Of a DNA stretch of 64,000 nt, positions 1 to 9,672 are shown in pieces; position 1 is the stretch's first letter; each line of letters opens with the position of its first letter. Position numbers and translations under genes: made by a program. This DNA is from Cyclobacterium marinum DSM 745 (GTDB lineage Bacteria; Bacteroidota; Bacteroidia; Cytophagales; Cyclobacteriaceae): NCBI RefSeq assembly GCF_000222485.1, contig NC_015914.1, positions 1,178,001 to 1,242,000 of the forward strand, given 5' to 3'. Under the pieces are notes generated by a model. The model saw only the letters and a list, made by a program, of their open reading frames with translations, was not told the DNA's origin and searched no databases.

Positions 1-2037
1 CCAGCCTGCAAAAGCATGATAATAACCGGCATCTTGACTAAACCGAAAGGCCATCCCATTTAAGTAAGTCAATAAAGTATTGATCCTTCCGGACTTAAAT
101 TTCAAAATAAGGTCAGATTCCTTTAGATTTTGCTCTACACCTAGTGAAGAGATTTCTTGCCCCAACATAGAGTCCAATTCTGCTTGAAAAAAAGAGTCGT
201 TAAAACCTCTCTCAGACCGGGTAAGGTAATTTCTAATCATCGACCTTCTCAGAAGCGGATTATCTGCCTCCTTATAAGCCTGATCTAGATCTATCCCATC
301 TAGCCCGTAGCCACTATTCTTTGCTGCTAAAAGATTAATGGTATTCTTCAATGACAAAACAAACTCCTCATTTTTTTCCAATGGAAGCCCTTGCGTAACT
401 TTTATCCCTATCCTATTTTGAATCCCCACCTCTTCAAACCCATCCATCCTATCAAGAGTGGTTAAAGCTTTTTGAGGCAAATTCATTCCATGATATACCA
501 ATGCCAGGTTATTCGCCAGGTATGGGTTCCCTGGGTAATGTTTCAATCCTTCTTCCAGACAATAAACGGCTTCGTTTGTTCTGGAACGCTTTTCTAATAA
601 TCGGCTTAACAACAATATATCCTTCACCTGGGGATTATGTTCAAAACTTCGCTCTAAAGTTTTAAGTGCCAAAGTTGGTTGGTTCTGATCAAGGTAAATA
701 TTACTCAAGGCATATAGTGCATGGTCGTTTGCCCTGTACCTATCAAAGGCATTTTCGTAAAGAACGGAAGCTTCTATAGGCCTTTTAGTGGTGTAATAAT
801 AATCTGCAGAAAGGTGTGTAGATGAAGTGCTAAATTGGATTCCTATGATTCCAGCAGCATAAACCATCAAAATCAAAAATGCGATCGCTCCTCCTAACCT
901 CATGTGAAAATAGGGAAAAAATGGAGGGTTGTACATTATTTTTTCAATCGCATTGCCGCTATTTATTATTGCCGAAAAATTAACCCAAATGTACAAAACA
1001 AACATCACGCTGAAACCCAACTGACTGTAGGCAAACACATGGTGTAAAAAATCAAACATGGGTGTATTTCCGGAAATCTCCGCCTTGAATAAGACCAATA
1101 GACAAACGGCAAAACCTCCAAGGTAAAATGCCTTACCGACCCATCCTTCATTATAGGTCTGAGGAAAATACTTTGTCTTATAATACGAATCGAAATATCC
1201 AACAATCCCTACCAAGACAAGCAAAAACTGAAACGATGGCAGGTACAATTTATTCCAATCACCGGTAACTTCCAGGAAAAACAAAGCCACCAAGGCCAAA
1301 TACAAGCTAGAAATAACGGCATAATGCCAACCGATTTTAATTCCCACATCCCGATTTAGCTTTGCCAAAATCAAGTAGGCTCCGGAAACAAATGAATGCC
1401 CTATGTATAAAATAAAGGCTGCGGCCATTACCAAGGCCATTAGAAATATATTCTCTGAAAATAAATAGGTGGGTGATACCGCTTGAGAAAAGTAAATCAA
1501 TACGGCCAATCCCAGTAGTCCAAGTCCTATTATTAGCACTAGCCTCAGACCTAAATTTATAACATCATTAAAAAAAAGGTGGATAACAGATGCAGGCACC
1601 AATAAAAAAACCAAGCATATGGCCAAGGCATAATTGGTACCAATCCCTCCAATATTCAAACTATTCACCCCACTTATGCTCAATAGCAATATCAAAAAGC
1701 CCGCCCCGATCAAAAATGCTTGGCGCTTCAGTAAGGTTAATAAGACGATAAAAAACAACAGCAACAACCAAATACCTATCCCCATCACCTGGGTCAGCTT
1801 TGGGAAAGCTTGAGGAGGTAGTGGATTAAACTTATCAAGTAAAAGGAAATTTTGAACCTCAAATTCAAGCATTCCCGAGATAGTCTGAAAACTTTCTAAA
1901 GGAACATTGATTTTTTCTGAATAGGTTACCAGGTCGATGGTATCTAAAGTGTTTACCCATAGTATCCCTAAACCTGCACTTATCAGAACAGCTGAAAACA
2001 TAAAGAAGAAGGCATTCTGCCAGACCGTCCGGCGCAT
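1..2037 (-). CDS. Multi-pass membrane protein with C-terminal TPR-like region (3' end cut off)
   Basis: An open frame of 679 codons starts with ATG at 2037 and runs off the left edge, so the C-terminus is missing. The first hydrophobic segment is at about residues 9-27. An extracytoplasmic stretch of about 45 residues follows, then roughly nine more membrane segments up to about residue 400. The rest is helical and TPR-like, with repeated patterns such as ALKTLERSFEHNP and AVYCLEEGLKHYPGNPYLANNLAL. The start overlaps the gatC stop as TAATG, so the two are probably translationally coupled. The architecture resembles TPR-bearing membrane proteins with an O-antigen-ligase-like layout, but I see no diagnostic motif and do not assign a function. 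It is clearly a real gene; its role is unknown. Confidence 0.75.
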   Translation of the reverse strand, partial: MRRTVWQNAFFFMFSAVLISAGLGILWVNTLDTIDLVTYSEKINVPLESFQTISGMLEFEVQNFLLLDKFNPLPPQAFPKLTQVMGIGIWLLLLFFIVLLTLLKRQAFLIGAGFLILLLSISGVNSLNIGGIGTNYALAICLVFLLVPASVIHLFFNDVINLGLRLVLIIGLGLLGLAVLIYFSQAVSPTYLFSENIFLMALVMAAAFILYIGHSFVSGAYLILAKLNRDVGIKIGWHYAVISSLYLALVALFFLEVTGDWNKLYLPSFQFLLVLVGIVGYFDSYYKTKYFPQTYNEGWVGKAFYLGGFAVCLLVLFKAEISGNTPMFDFLHHVFAYSQLGFSVMFVLYIWVNFSAIINSGNAIEKIMYNPPFFPYFHMRLGGAIAFLILMVYAAGIIGIQFSTSSTHLSADYYYTTKRPIEASVLYENAFDRYRANDHALYALSNIYLDQNQPTLALKTLERSFEHNPQVKDILLLSRLLEKRSRTNEAVYCLEEGLKHYPGNPYLANNLALVYHGMNLPQKALTTLDRMDGFEEVGIQNRIGIKVTQGLPLEKNEEFVLSLKNTINLLAAKNSGYGLDGIDLDQAYKEADNPLLRRSMIRNYLTRSERGFNDSFFQAELDSMLGQEISSLGVEQNLKESDLILKFKSGRINTLLTYLNGMAFRFSQDAGYYHAFAGW

Positions 2038-2324
2038 TACTCCATAACTTTAGGGACACGGAAATAATCCGAATCTCTTTGGGGGGCATTTTTCAAGCCT
2101 TTCTCGTGATCTAAATGAGCACCTACCACATCTTTTCTCATGACATTCTCTTCAGAAGACATGGTTATAAGTGGTTCCACATCACTGGTATCCAACTCAT
2201 TTAATTTCTCAACCCAATCAAGGATTTGAGTCATGTCGGCCGTCATTTTTTTTGCACTTGTTTCATCAAACTCAAGTCTGGCTAAATGTGCAATTTTTTT
2301 GAGTGAATCGATATCTAATTTCAT
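2037..2324 (-). CDS. gatC: Asp/Glu-tRNA amidotransferase subunit C
   Basis: The 95-residue product matches GatC in length and pattern: an N-terminal helix with KKIAHLARLEFDE, a second helix with ILDWVEKLNELDT, then DVEPL, and a C-terminal part with LKNAPQRDSDYFRVPKVME. GatC is the small subunit of the GatCAB complex, which converts misacylated Glu-tRNA(Gln) or Asp-tRNA(Asn) to Gln-tRNA(Gln) or Asn-tRNA(Asn). It wraps around and stabilises GatA. gatA and gatB are not in the window, so the subunits are encoded apart, which is common in Bacteroidota. Its stop codon overlaps the start of the next membrane-protein gene. Confidence 0.93.
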   Translation of the reverse strand: MKLDIDSLKKIAHLARLEFDETSAKKMTADMTQILDWVEKLNELDTSDVEPLITMSSEENVMRKDVVGAHLDHEKGLKNAPQRDSDYFRVPKVME

Positions 2325-2341
2325 GAATTGTCTATTTAAAT

Positions 2342-3076
2342 TTAATCCTGGACATTGTCTTTATTCAATTGATCCTGTATGATGTTGAAACACTTCAATT
2401 TAAGCTGATTCACATCGTTTGGCCCACACCCCTTAACGGATACAGGCTCATGTATGACTACTTTAACAGGCTTATAACGTAATAAAAACTTCCCATCGTC
2501 CGGCAAAATTAAGTGATTGTATGATAAAGTGACAGGAATAATTGGAATTTGTTTGTCCAAGGCCAATTTAAATGCTCCATCTTTAAATTTAGCCATTGCC
2601 GGTGGTGCTTTACTCGAAATTCCTCCTTCCGGAAAAAAAACCACACTAGCCCCCTCATCTAAGGCTATTCTTGCCTTTAAAATAGACTCTCCCCTACTCT
2701 TCATACTGTTTCTATCCACAGCAATATGTAGATTTTTGAACATATATCCGAAAAGAGGAACCTTGGCTAGCGAACTTTTACCAATAAACACCAGATCGAA
2801 TGGAATAAGCCCTAACACAGGTATATCCAAGTAGGAAAAATGATTGGAAACGAAGATAAATTGATCACTTTTATTCAAATGAAAGCGATTCTCTATTTTA
2901 ACTTTAAAAAAAAGCATTCCGAAAAACAATTTGGACCAAATTCTATTCATTTTTCTCCCTTGGCCCTTTTTTCCGGAAATTTCGATCGTATAAATAAATA
3001 CTGGCAGTAAAAGCAAAAACGCTGAAATAAAGCCAATGCTGCCATAGATAGAATAAATTCTTCTAATCAATTTCAT
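2342..3076 (-). CDS. plsC: 1-acyl-sn-glycerol-3-phosphate acyltransferase
   Basis: The 244-residue product is a PlsC/LPLAT-family acyltransferase. It would transfer an acyl chain to lysophosphatidic acid to make phosphatidic acid at the inner membrane. The catalytic HX4D motif is H79-FSYL-D84. The glycerophosphate-binding FPEG motif is at about 148-151, preceded by the VDRNS block near 120-124. A hydrophobic anchor occupies about residues 10-30. The gene lies 17 bp upstream of gatC on the same strand and may be cotranscribed. Another lysophospholipid or an ornithine/glycine lipid could be the substrate, as Bacteroidota carry several paralogues. Confidence 0.87.
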   Translation of the reverse strand: MKLIRRIYSIYGSIGFISAFLLLLPVFIYTIEISGKKGQGRKMNRIWSKLFFGMLFFKVKIENRFHLNKSDQFIFVSNHFSYLDIPVLGLIPFDLVFIGKSSLAKVPLFGYMFKNLHIAVDRNSMKSRGESILKARIALDEGASVVFFPEGGISSKAPPAMAKFKDGAFKLALDKQIPIIPVTLSYNHLILPDDGKFLLRYKPVKVVIHEPVSVKGCGPNDVNQLKLKCFNIIQDQLNKDNVQD

Positions 3077-3167
3077 TCTTGCAAAAAGAGGATTTTATTT
3101 CCGAATTTAAGTAAAAATCAAGAGGCATTGCCCCTCCACACTTTTTTTATTCCCCAATAAATGATGA

Positions 3168-4535
3168 TCAACCTTCTACCTTCCTTACTCTCAACGAGGT
3201 ACCCTCAGTGCTAATCACTTTAATTTTTTCACCTTTGTCGATAAATTCACCCCTAGAATAAGCATCATATTGTTCGTCCTCAATAATCACCTTTCCACTT
3301 GGCATCAAACGAGTATAAGAAAAGCCCTCCTTCCCAAGCAGTTCAGCACTATAAAATGATGAAGTATAACCTTCCGATTTTTGTTGGGTATCCGCAAGGG
3401 ATATCCTGCTAAAACTTTCCCATTGATTGATTTTGGGCGTAAGCGTAAAAATCAAAACCGTCGCTACCGTTGCTGCAAGGATCACAGTTAATAGCGCAGA
3501 AAACAGCTTACCGGAGCTTACAAAGGTAAAGTCAAACTGTTCGTTTGGCAACATGCCCATGGTTAATCCCCCCAATATGCATATGATCCCCAAAATACCA
3601 AAGACGCCAAAGCCCGGAACAACAAAAATTTCAACCGCCAACAATATAATTCCCACTATAAAAAGTACCATTTCCCAATTACTGGCAAGTCCTGTAAGAT
3701 AATAGGGAATAAAATATAGGACAACAGCGATGGCACTTGCCGCAAGGGGAAAGCCTATTCCCGGCGTTTGTATTTCAAAATAAATCCCTGCAAAAATAAC
3801 CAGAATCAGAAAGCCACTTACTGCCGGATTTAAGAAAATGGAGATGATATCCTCCGAAAGAGAGGGCTCATATTCGTGTATTTTAAAATCTTTAAACCCA
3901 AATCTGGCTACAACCTCTTCAATAGAACCGACTTCCCCTTCACAAAATCCATTTTCTATTGCTTCAGAAACCGAAAAGGTAATTACTTCCCCGGCTTTTG
4001 ACACCCCTTCCACTTCCAAATCTTCGTCCACCATGGCTTCTGCAATTTTCGGATCCCTACCTGTTGCCTCAGCCGTACTTCTCATCATTGAGCGCATATA
4101 AGACTGGTATTTGTCCGGGGCAGCTTCACCGGTATCACCCATTACCACTGTAGCAGCGCCAATACTTCCTCCCTTGGCCATATAAATACTATCACAAGCA
4201 ATGGAAATTAAAGCGCCGGCAGAGGCAGCATCTTTATCAATAAAAGACACAATAGGAATATCGGATTCCAAAAACAGGGTTCGAATTTCATCAGCGTCAT
4301 TTACGGCTCCACCATAAGTATCCATATGAACGATTATTAAGGCAGCATTTTTACGCTCCGCATCTTCCATGGCCATCCTCACTTTCCTGTTCATCCTGGG
4401 GTCAATATCATCCATCATCTCAAACACGTATACCGTTTGTAAAGAATCGGTATTTTGCTCCGACTTGGCTTGCAAGCATGGATTTACAATTAAATTAACG
4501 ATGACATAGAAGGCAAGGGTACAAAAGAGTTTCAT
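3168..4535 (-). CDS. NfeD-family membrane-bound serine protease
   Basis: The product has 455 residues from the ATG at 4535. The frame also opens upstream with a TTG at 4574, but only the ATG gives a clean signal peptide (MKLFCTLAFYVIVN, ending near CLQA). A ClpP-like (1510-N type) protease domain follows, with HMDTYGGAVNDADEI and the probable nucleophile in DAASAGALIS. Then come about four closely spaced membrane segments and a C-terminal NfeD OB-fold domain (GKVIIEDEQYDAYSRGEFIDKGEKIKV). Proteins of this layout cleave stomatin-like partners in membrane quality control. No stomatin gene is adjacent here. The gene is divergent from the LysM gene. Confidence 0.87.
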   Translation of the reverse strand: MKLFCTLAFYVIVNLIVNPCLQAKSEQNTDSLQTVYVFEMMDDIDPRMNRKVRMAMEDAERKNAALIIVHMDTYGGAVNDADEIRTLFLESDIPIVSFIDKDAASAGALISIACDSIYMAKGGSIGAATVVMGDTGEAAPDKYQSYMRSMMRSTAEATGRDPKIAEAMVDEDLEVEGVSKAGEVITFSVSEAIENGFCEGEVGSIEEVVARFGFKDFKIHEYEPSLSEDIISIFLNPAVSGFLILVIFAGIYFEIQTPGIGFPLAASAIAVVLYFIPYYLTGLASNWEMVLFIVGIILLAVEIFVVPGFGVFGILGIICILGGLTMGMLPNEQFDFTFVSSGKLFSALLTVILAATVATVLIFTLTPKINQWESFSRISLADTQQKSEGYTSSFYSAELLGKEGFSYTRLMPSGKVIIEDEQYDAYSRGEFIDKGEKIKVISTEGTSLRVRKVEG

Positions 4536-4633
4536 TTTGAATACCGGTTTAATATTTCTGTTTGAATATACCAATAAAAATGATCAACGCCCCTATTGGT
4601 ATAAAATGGAGTTGCAATTGATAAAATAAATAT

Positions 4634-4641
4634 CAAATTTG
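4634..4641 (+). promoter_or_regulatory. Candidate -7 promoter box for the LysM gene
   Basis: CAAATTTG differs by one base from the Bacteroidota -7 consensus TAnnTTTG. It ends 2 bp before the first in-frame ATG at 4643, which would place transcription initiation inside that possible start. This favours the second ATG at 4682 as the true start. Confidence 0.35.
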
Positions 4642-4681
4642 CATGATTATTAGAAATTTATTGTTAAAAACCAATAGTAAA

Positions 4682-5866
4682 ATGAAGTGCTGGATATTGA
4701 TTTTAGGGATGATAGGCTTAGCTTTACCATCCAAAGGAGCATTACTTGTGGGATCTGATTCTGTAGGAATAGAAAAGATAGGAGGTAAATCCTTTATAAT
4801 TCACCAAGTAGATCCACAAGAAACTTTATTTGGAATTTCAAGGCGGTACAACACTCCGGTTAGTGACATTGTCCAAAATAATGACACCTTAAAAGATGGG
4901 CTTAAAATCGGTCAACGAATTAGGGTACCTTTTATTGAGAAAAAAATGATCCCTGAAGGTGCAAAAGTCCATCATGTAACTCCCGGTGAAACGCTCTTTT
5001 CAATCGCTAAATCCTACAACATTGGCATGGATCAATTGATGGCATCAAATGGTCTAAAAGGAACAGATTTGAGTGTTGGCCAAGCCCTAATCATCGAAGG
5101 TGGAAAAGAAGAGGTAACCACGGAAAAGGTACAGCCAGTACCTCAAAAGCAGCAACCTGTAACTCCTCAAAAGGTGGAAGATACCGCAGAGATTGTAAAT
5201 AAAGGAGTTACTGATGCCTCTGAAATCACGGCTTCAAAGAAAAAACAACCGAAGAAAAAAACAGAGAAGCCTGTTGCTCCAACTGTCGAAACCCCTGCGA
5301 CTTCACCTGCTTCACCTTCCGTCTCCACTTCAGGTAATTGGATTTCGCATAAAGTGATACAGGGGGAAACCTTATTTGCCATCGCAAAAAAATATGACGC
5401 AAATGTAGCCGACATAATTAAATGGAACGGCCTGTCTTCCAACAATCTTTCGGTCGGTCAAACACTTAAAGTAGGGAGAGAAACCAATGCCAACATTCCT
5501 GTTACCCAATTACCCGGAAACAACAAACCTACATCCGAACCCACAAATTCTAAAACAGCTGTGGAAAGCCCTTCAAATAATGTCAGCACTTCCACTGCTT
5601 TCAAAAATGTAAGTGAAAGCGGTCAAGCCGAGGTTATAGAAGGTACTGGAAATCATAAGAAGTTCCTGGTGCTTCACAGAAGTGCGCCGGTGGGAACCAT
5701 CATGAGAATAAGAAATGAAGAAAATGATGTAACCATATTTGCTCGAGTGGTTGGCGTTTTACCGGAGACAGGAGACAACAACAAATTATTAATCAAGCTA
5801 TCTAAAGCTGCTTTCGATCAACTAAAAGCAGTTAATTCTCGATTTAGGGTTGAGGTCTCTTATTAA
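4682..5866 (+). CDS. LysM-repeat cell-wall-binding protein with RlpA-like C-terminal domain
   Basis: A 394-residue exported protein. I chose the ATG at 4682 because it starts a signal peptide (MKCWILILGMIGLALPSKG) and because a promoter box abuts the upstream ATG at 4643. It has three LysM domains at about residues 39-82, 97-140 and 221-265, each with the QETLF/GETLF-(G/S/A)I core and a closing VGQ..(R/I/K)V strand. LysM domains bind peptidoglycan or other N-acetylglucosamine polymers. Low-complexity Lys/Thr/Pro linkers separate the second and third domains. The last 75 residues look like a double-psi beta-barrel (VGTIMRIRNEENDVTIFARVVG). It probably acts in the periplasm on cell-wall structure or division; no catalytic residue is evident. 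Confidence 0.85.
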   Translation: MKCWILILGMIGLALPSKGALLVGSDSVGIEKIGGKSFIIHQVDPQETLFGISRRYNTPVSDIVQNNDTLKDGLKIGQRIRVPFIEKKMIPEGAKVHHVTPGETLFSIAKSYNIGMDQLMASNGLKGTDLSVGQALIIEGGKEEVTTEKVQPVPQKQQPVTPQKVEDTAEIVNKGVTDASEITASKKKQPKKKTEKPVAPTVETPATSPASPSVSTSGNWISHKVIQGETLFAIAKKYDANVADIIKWNGLSSNNLSVGQTLKVGRETNANIPVTQLPGNNKPTSEPTNSKTAVESPSNNVSTSTAFKNVSESGQAEVIEGTGNHKKFLVLHRSAPVGTIMRIRNEENDVTIFARVVGVLPETGDNNKLLIKLSKAAFDQLKAVNSRFRVEVSY

Positions 5867-6041
5867 ATTCCACTTGTTTATACTAAAGTAAACCATGAAA
5901 TTTACTTTTTCAGAAAACTCAATGGGGTAGTCTTGGCATTAAAAGTTCAAGAACACCTTAGGTAGAGATAAGAAACATTAATTTTATTAAGCGATTGAAT
6001 CATTATCGAAAAGCAATCGTTAAGCCATATACGAAAAGGCC

Positions 6042-7061
6042 ATGAATATAAAAAAGAATAAACCCGTAATCGGAATTAGCATAGGGGACATCAACGGAAT
6101 TGGAGCAGAGGTCACCATGAAAGCGTTACTTGACAACCGACTCCAGAAAATGATCACTCCGGTCATCTATGGTCATGGCAAGGCACTAACCTATTACAGG
6201 AAGGCCTTAGACATGAATGATTTTAATTTTATTCAAGTCAAAAGTATAGATGACGTACATCACAGAAAGATCAATGTAATCAACGTAGTTCAGGAATCCC
6301 CTGAGGTGATGCCGGGAGTAGAAACCAGAGATGCAGGCAGCATGGCCCTAGCGGCCATAGATCGCGCCATTGAAGATTTAAAATCCGGTCAATTGGACGC
6401 CTTGGTTACAGCGCCACTAAATAAAAACAATATTAACAGCACTGAAACCCCCTTCGTGGGACATACGGAGTACTTAACCAATGCTTTCGATGCCAAAGAA
6501 AGCATGATGTTTATGGTTTCAGAGGACATGCGAATAGGCCTGGTCACCGGCCATCTCCCTTTGCGAGAAGTAGCTAATGCAGTGACTGGTCCTGCCATAA
6601 AAGCAAAATTAAAAATCATGATCCGCTCACTCAAGGAGAATTTCGGTGTAATAAAGCCAAAAATTGCTGTTCTTGGCTTGAATCCACATGCGGGAGAGGA
6701 CGGGCTACTAGGCAGTGAAGAGTTGGAAACCATTCAACCGGTTGTAAAAAGTTTTAAAGAAGAGGGAGAGTTGGTTTTTGGCCCTTATCCTTCTGACGGT
6801 TTCTTTGGAATGATTCATCAAAAGAAGTTTGATGGTGTTCTGGCCATGTACCATGACCAAGGTTTAATCCCTTTCAAAAGCATATGTTTTGATTCAGGAG
6901 TAAATTTCACTGCAGGCTTGCCAATAATCAGGACAAGTCCTGACCATGGCACGGCATATAATATCGCCGGGAAAAACGATGCGAATCCAGGTTCTATGCG
7001 GTCTGCTATATTCTTGGCACACGATATGGTCAAAGAAAAAGAAAACTTAACTGCTACTTAA
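6042..7061 (+). CDS. pdxA: 4-hydroxythreonine-4-phosphate dehydrogenase
   Basis: The 339-residue product is PdxA, a cytoplasmic step in deoxyxylulose-5-phosphate-dependent vitamin B6 synthesis. It oxidises 4-phosphohydroxy-threonine with NAD to a product that PdxJ then condenses. Family marks are the N-terminal GISIGDINGIGAE, the metal-ligand block VGHTEYLT, ALVTAPLNK, and the second metal site AMYHDQGLIPFK. The C-terminal RTSPDHGTAYNIAGK is also typical. Its length is normal. It precedes yceD by 69 bp, but a separate promoter box lies in that gap, so coexpression is uncertain. pdxJ is not in the window. Confidence 0.96.
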   Translation: MNIKKNKPVIGISIGDINGIGAEVTMKALLDNRLQKMITPVIYGHGKALTYYRKALDMNDFNFIQVKSIDDVHHRKINVINVVQESPEVMPGVETRDAGSMALAAIDRAIEDLKSGQLDALVTAPLNKNNINSTETPFVGHTEYLTNAFDAKESMMFMVSEDMRIGLVTGHLPLREVANAVTGPAIKAKLKIMIRSLKENFGVIKPKIAVLGLNPHAGEDGLLGSEELETIQPVVKSFKEEGELVFGPYPSDGFFGMIHQKKFDGVLAMYHDQGLIPFKSICFDSGVNFTAGLPIIRTSPDHGTAYNIAGKNDANPGSMRSAIFLAHDMVKEKENLTAT

Positions 7062-7105
7062 TGAAATTATTAAGGGGTAGATTTTATTAATCAGAAATAT
7101 TTTTC

Positions 7106-7113
7106 TAAATTTG
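7106..7113 (+). promoter_or_regulatory. -7 promoter box for yceD-rpmF
   Basis: TAAATTTG is an exact match to the Bacteroidota TAnnTTTG box. It is 17 bp before the yceD start codon, implying a short 5' leader of about 10 nt. The -33 region is only T-rich and not a clear TTTG. Confidence 0.55.
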
Positions 7114-7130
7114 CGGTCTTAATTCAGAAA

Positions 7131-7682
7131 ATGAAATTCATAAGGAAATTCGATATTGACATTATTCGGCTGAAGGAAGGGAAGCACAATTTCAATTTCG
7201 AAATTGATTCTGAATTCCTGGATCATTTTGATAACAGTCGAGAAATAGTAAATGATGTTGCCGTTAAGGCAAGCATAGAACTTGACAAAAGGATCAATCT
7301 TATAGAGGTTGTATTCCACATTAATGGCAAGGTTAACATTACTTGCGACAGAAGTCTTGAGGATTTTGATTACCCTTTGGACTTGTCACATAAGATTTTG
7401 TACAAATACGGTCAAGAAGAAAAAGAGATCAATGATGAGATCTTTTTTATCACAGCCGACACCCAAAGCATCAACGTGATGCAATTGATCTATGAATTTA
7501 TCTTGCTAGGTATTCCAGCAAAGAAAATTCACCCTGATCATTTGACAGAAGAAGATGATGAGGATGAAGGTGAAGGTTGGATCGTTTATGAAGCAGGAGA
7601 GAACAATTTATCAGAAGAACAAATAAAAGACGACCAAAATCCATTTTGGAAAGCTTTAAAGAATTTAAAAAATAAAGACTAA
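7131..7682 (+). CDS. YceD/DUF177 family protein
   Basis: The 183-residue acidic protein belongs to the YceD (DUF177) family. Plants and many bacteria use members in 23S rRNA accumulation or ribosome assembly, and the gene is typically placed directly upstream of rpmF. That context holds here, with an 18 bp gap to rpmF. The fold-typical core is the ITCDRSLEDFDYPLDL strand pair. Like other members it keeps only one Cys in this region. The tail is very acidic (EEDDEDEGEGW) and then basic at the end (ALKNLKNKD). The assignment rests on the pattern plus the rpmF neighbour. Confidence 0.82.
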   Translation: MKFIRKFDIDIIRLKEGKHNFNFEIDSEFLDHFDNSREIVNDVAVKASIELDKRINLIEVVFHINGKVNITCDRSLEDFDYPLDLSHKILYKYGQEEKEINDEIFFITADTQSINVMQLIYEFILLGIPAKKIHPDHLTEEDDEDEGEGWIVYEAGENNLSEEQIKDDQNPFWKALKNLKNKD

Positions 7683-7700
7683 GCTAAAAATTACATAGAT

Positions 7701-7892
7701 ATGGCACATCCTAAAAGGAAAATTTCCAAAACCAGAAGAGATAAAAGAAGGACACATTATAAATTAAATGCACCTGGTTTGGCTAAGTGCCCTACCACTG
7801 GTGAATTTCATTTACCACATAGAGCTTTTTGGCTAGATGGCAAGCTGTACTATAAAGGACAGGTAATCATGGAAAAAGAGGTAACCGTATAA
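7701..7892 (+). CDS. rpmF: 50S ribosomal protein L32
   Basis: The 63-residue L32 opens with the canonical [20 protein letters not shown] and continues through the [10 protein letters not shown] block. It is part of the large ribosomal subunit near the peptidyl-transferase exit region. The zinc-ribbon cysteines of classic L32 are reduced to one (C30), so this is a zinc-independent form. It is cotranscribed with yceD and followed by a strong terminator 22 bp downstream. Confidence 0.96.
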   Translation: MAHPKRKISKTRRDKRRTHYKLNAPGLAKCPTTGEFHLPHRAFWLDGKLYYKGQVIMEKEVTV

Positions 7893-7914
7893 CCTACCCC
7901 TTTAAATTCTTGCA

Positions 7915-7951
7915 AAGCTGCCTGTTCTTGATAAGATCAGGCAGCTTTTTT
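7915..7951 (+). terminator. Intrinsic terminator after rpmF
   Basis: A perfect 10-bp stem AAGCTGCCTG/CAGGCAGCTT (7915-7924 with 7938-7947) can extend inward through TCTT/AAGA. It ends in a run of six T. It lies between convergent genes; the opposite strand lacks an equally good U-tract. Confidence 0.85.
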
Positions 7952-9533
7952 ATAGACCATTGTCTATTATTCTATTTTTTTCCCGCTTTATCTTCTCTGA
8001 GAATTTTTGCTGGATGATATCTTGTACAGGTCTATTTTCAATCTTACTCTCCAGCCAAGAAATAATATCCAAATACAGAAAAGCCCTTTTCTCAAAAGGA
8101 TGGTTTTCATAAGCGATTAACTTATCTCTTAATTCGATAAAGGCTCCTTTAAGCTCATGATCATAAATTCTACTAAGATTTCTAATGAAATGCATCATCT
8201 CCTTTTGAACCTGATGTAAATCGTCCATTTTAATCAAAAACCGATATACATTCCTGATTTGCCCATCTAGCTTTTCATCTATCCCAGCTTCATAACTAGC
8301 AATCAGTTTCAAGATATGGGCAAAACATTGCAAATCTTCCCTTAAGCCAATTTGACTATTTTGAATGACTTGCTCTAAATAAATAATAGCTCTTTCATTG
8401 TCCCCACTACCAAAATAGAGACAGGCAATTTTATAGTGCAACACCATAAGGTGGTGTACATCAAGTTTTCGCTTAACCGGAGTAATATCCCTAAGCAATT
8501 CAGGCACAATTTCCTCTACTCCTTTGGTGAAATTCCCTTTGAGAAAATAAAAATTAATAAGATTGGAATAAAGGTAAAGGAATGACAACACCTTACTATT
8601 TCCATCAAACACAAAATCCTCTTGCTTCAAACTTTGTCTAAACTCTTCCAAAACCTGAGCAAATCGCTCATAATACCCCAAATAAAACAGGGTATCTAGT
8701 AAATAATGATATGCCTTTAGGTAACTACCCGTTGCTACTTTTATCATTTGAGGAGCTGCCTCAAAGAGATCCACCCAGTGCTGGGCGGCACGATAACATA
8801 CAGGAAAATCTTGAATGATATGGTAATACCATACCTGGGCTTGAAACAAATACATTTTCTCATAGAAACCCAGATTCTGAAAATCATACACCGGCATGTT
8901 TTCCTTATAAAACCCCTCCAACATCTCTCGCCCTTCCTTGTCTTTAATATAACCGGTTTTCAAATATATCCCATACAATTGCAGTGAGAGGCTTGAAAAT
9001 CGATTTTTGAGATCTACTTTTTCGGACAAATGAGCCGCTTCATGACTGAGTATATCAGCCCTATTTTCAATGCTCCTTGTTATGTGTTGAGACTCTATCA
9101 CCTTTTCCATCTCCACCACCCGCAGCATGATGGTATTGAGACCATACAGACTGGCCACCTGTTTGGCCTTATCCAAGGTCTTCAAACTCTGCATGTACAG
9201 CCCCTTGTTGTATAGAATTCTCCCAAAATCAATCTGCTCATTCAATTGCAGCTCAATATTCCGATCGGCATACAACAGCCTCAAAGAGGTCAATACCTGC
9301 TTGTACAAATGTGCCTTCATATTGGACAACTGCTTCTTGCTGACTGGTGTTTTTTCCAACAATTGTCGCTCATTATACACCTCCATTTTATCCAATACAT
9401 CAAATAGCCTAAGAAACTTGGCTCCTTCATTTGATGCTAATCTTTTTGCAAAGAGTTTAAAATTCCTTTTCTCGGAGGGCGACAAGCTATTTATTAAGTC
9501 AAATAAAAAATCTTTTTTATTATTGGATATCAT
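7950..9533 (-). CDS. Unknown alpha-helical (TPR-like) protein
   Basis: A 527-residue soluble protein with no signal peptide or membrane segment. The N-terminal 100 residues are charged and helical (SPSEKRNFKLFAKRL, VSKKQLSNMKAHLYKQVLTSLR). The remainder looks like a long helical repeat array, with pieces such as YNKGLYMQSLKTLDKAKQVA and GDNERAIIYLEQVIQ that recall TPR units. I do not recognise a named family; proteins of this look are common single-copy hypotheticals in Bacteroidota. It converges on rpmF and is divergent from leuA. No enzyme motif is visible. A scaffolding or regulatory role would be a guess. Confidence 0.75.
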   Translation of the reverse strand: MISNNKKDFLFDLINSLSPSEKRNFKLFAKRLASNEGAKFLRLFDVLDKMEVYNERQLLEKTPVSKKQLSNMKAHLYKQVLTSLRLLYADRNIELQLNEQIDFGRILYNKGLYMQSLKTLDKAKQVASLYGLNTIMLRVVEMEKVIESQHITRSIENRADILSHEAAHLSEKVDLKNRFSSLSLQLYGIYLKTGYIKDKEGREMLEGFYKENMPVYDFQNLGFYEKMYLFQAQVWYYHIIQDFPVCYRAAQHWVDLFEAAPQMIKVATGSYLKAYHYLLDTLFYLGYYERFAQVLEEFRQSLKQEDFVFDGNSKVLSFLYLYSNLINFYFLKGNFTKGVEEIVPELLRDITPVKRKLDVHHLMVLHYKIACLYFGSGDNERAIIYLEQVIQNSQIGLREDLQCFAHILKLIASYEAGIDEKLDGQIRNVYRFLIKMDDLHQVQKEMMHFIRNLSRIYDHELKGAFIELRDKLIAYENHPFEKRAFLYLDIISWLESKIENRPVQDIIQQKFSEKIKREKNRIIDNGL

Positions 9534-9672
9534 AATTTTATCTTACTTAACCAACTGATTTTCTGTTATTAATGATCACTTTAATCTTATTAGACGTCGG
9601 ACATATAAAGTTAATCGAATTTATTCGCTAAATGTAAGGTTCTACTTTAGATTTTATAAAAATATTATAACT

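Noticed and set aside
6389..6733. Open frame of 114 codons antisense to pdxA
   Set aside because: Lies fully inside a clear pdxA gene and has low-complexity Ser/Pro composition typical of antisense frames.
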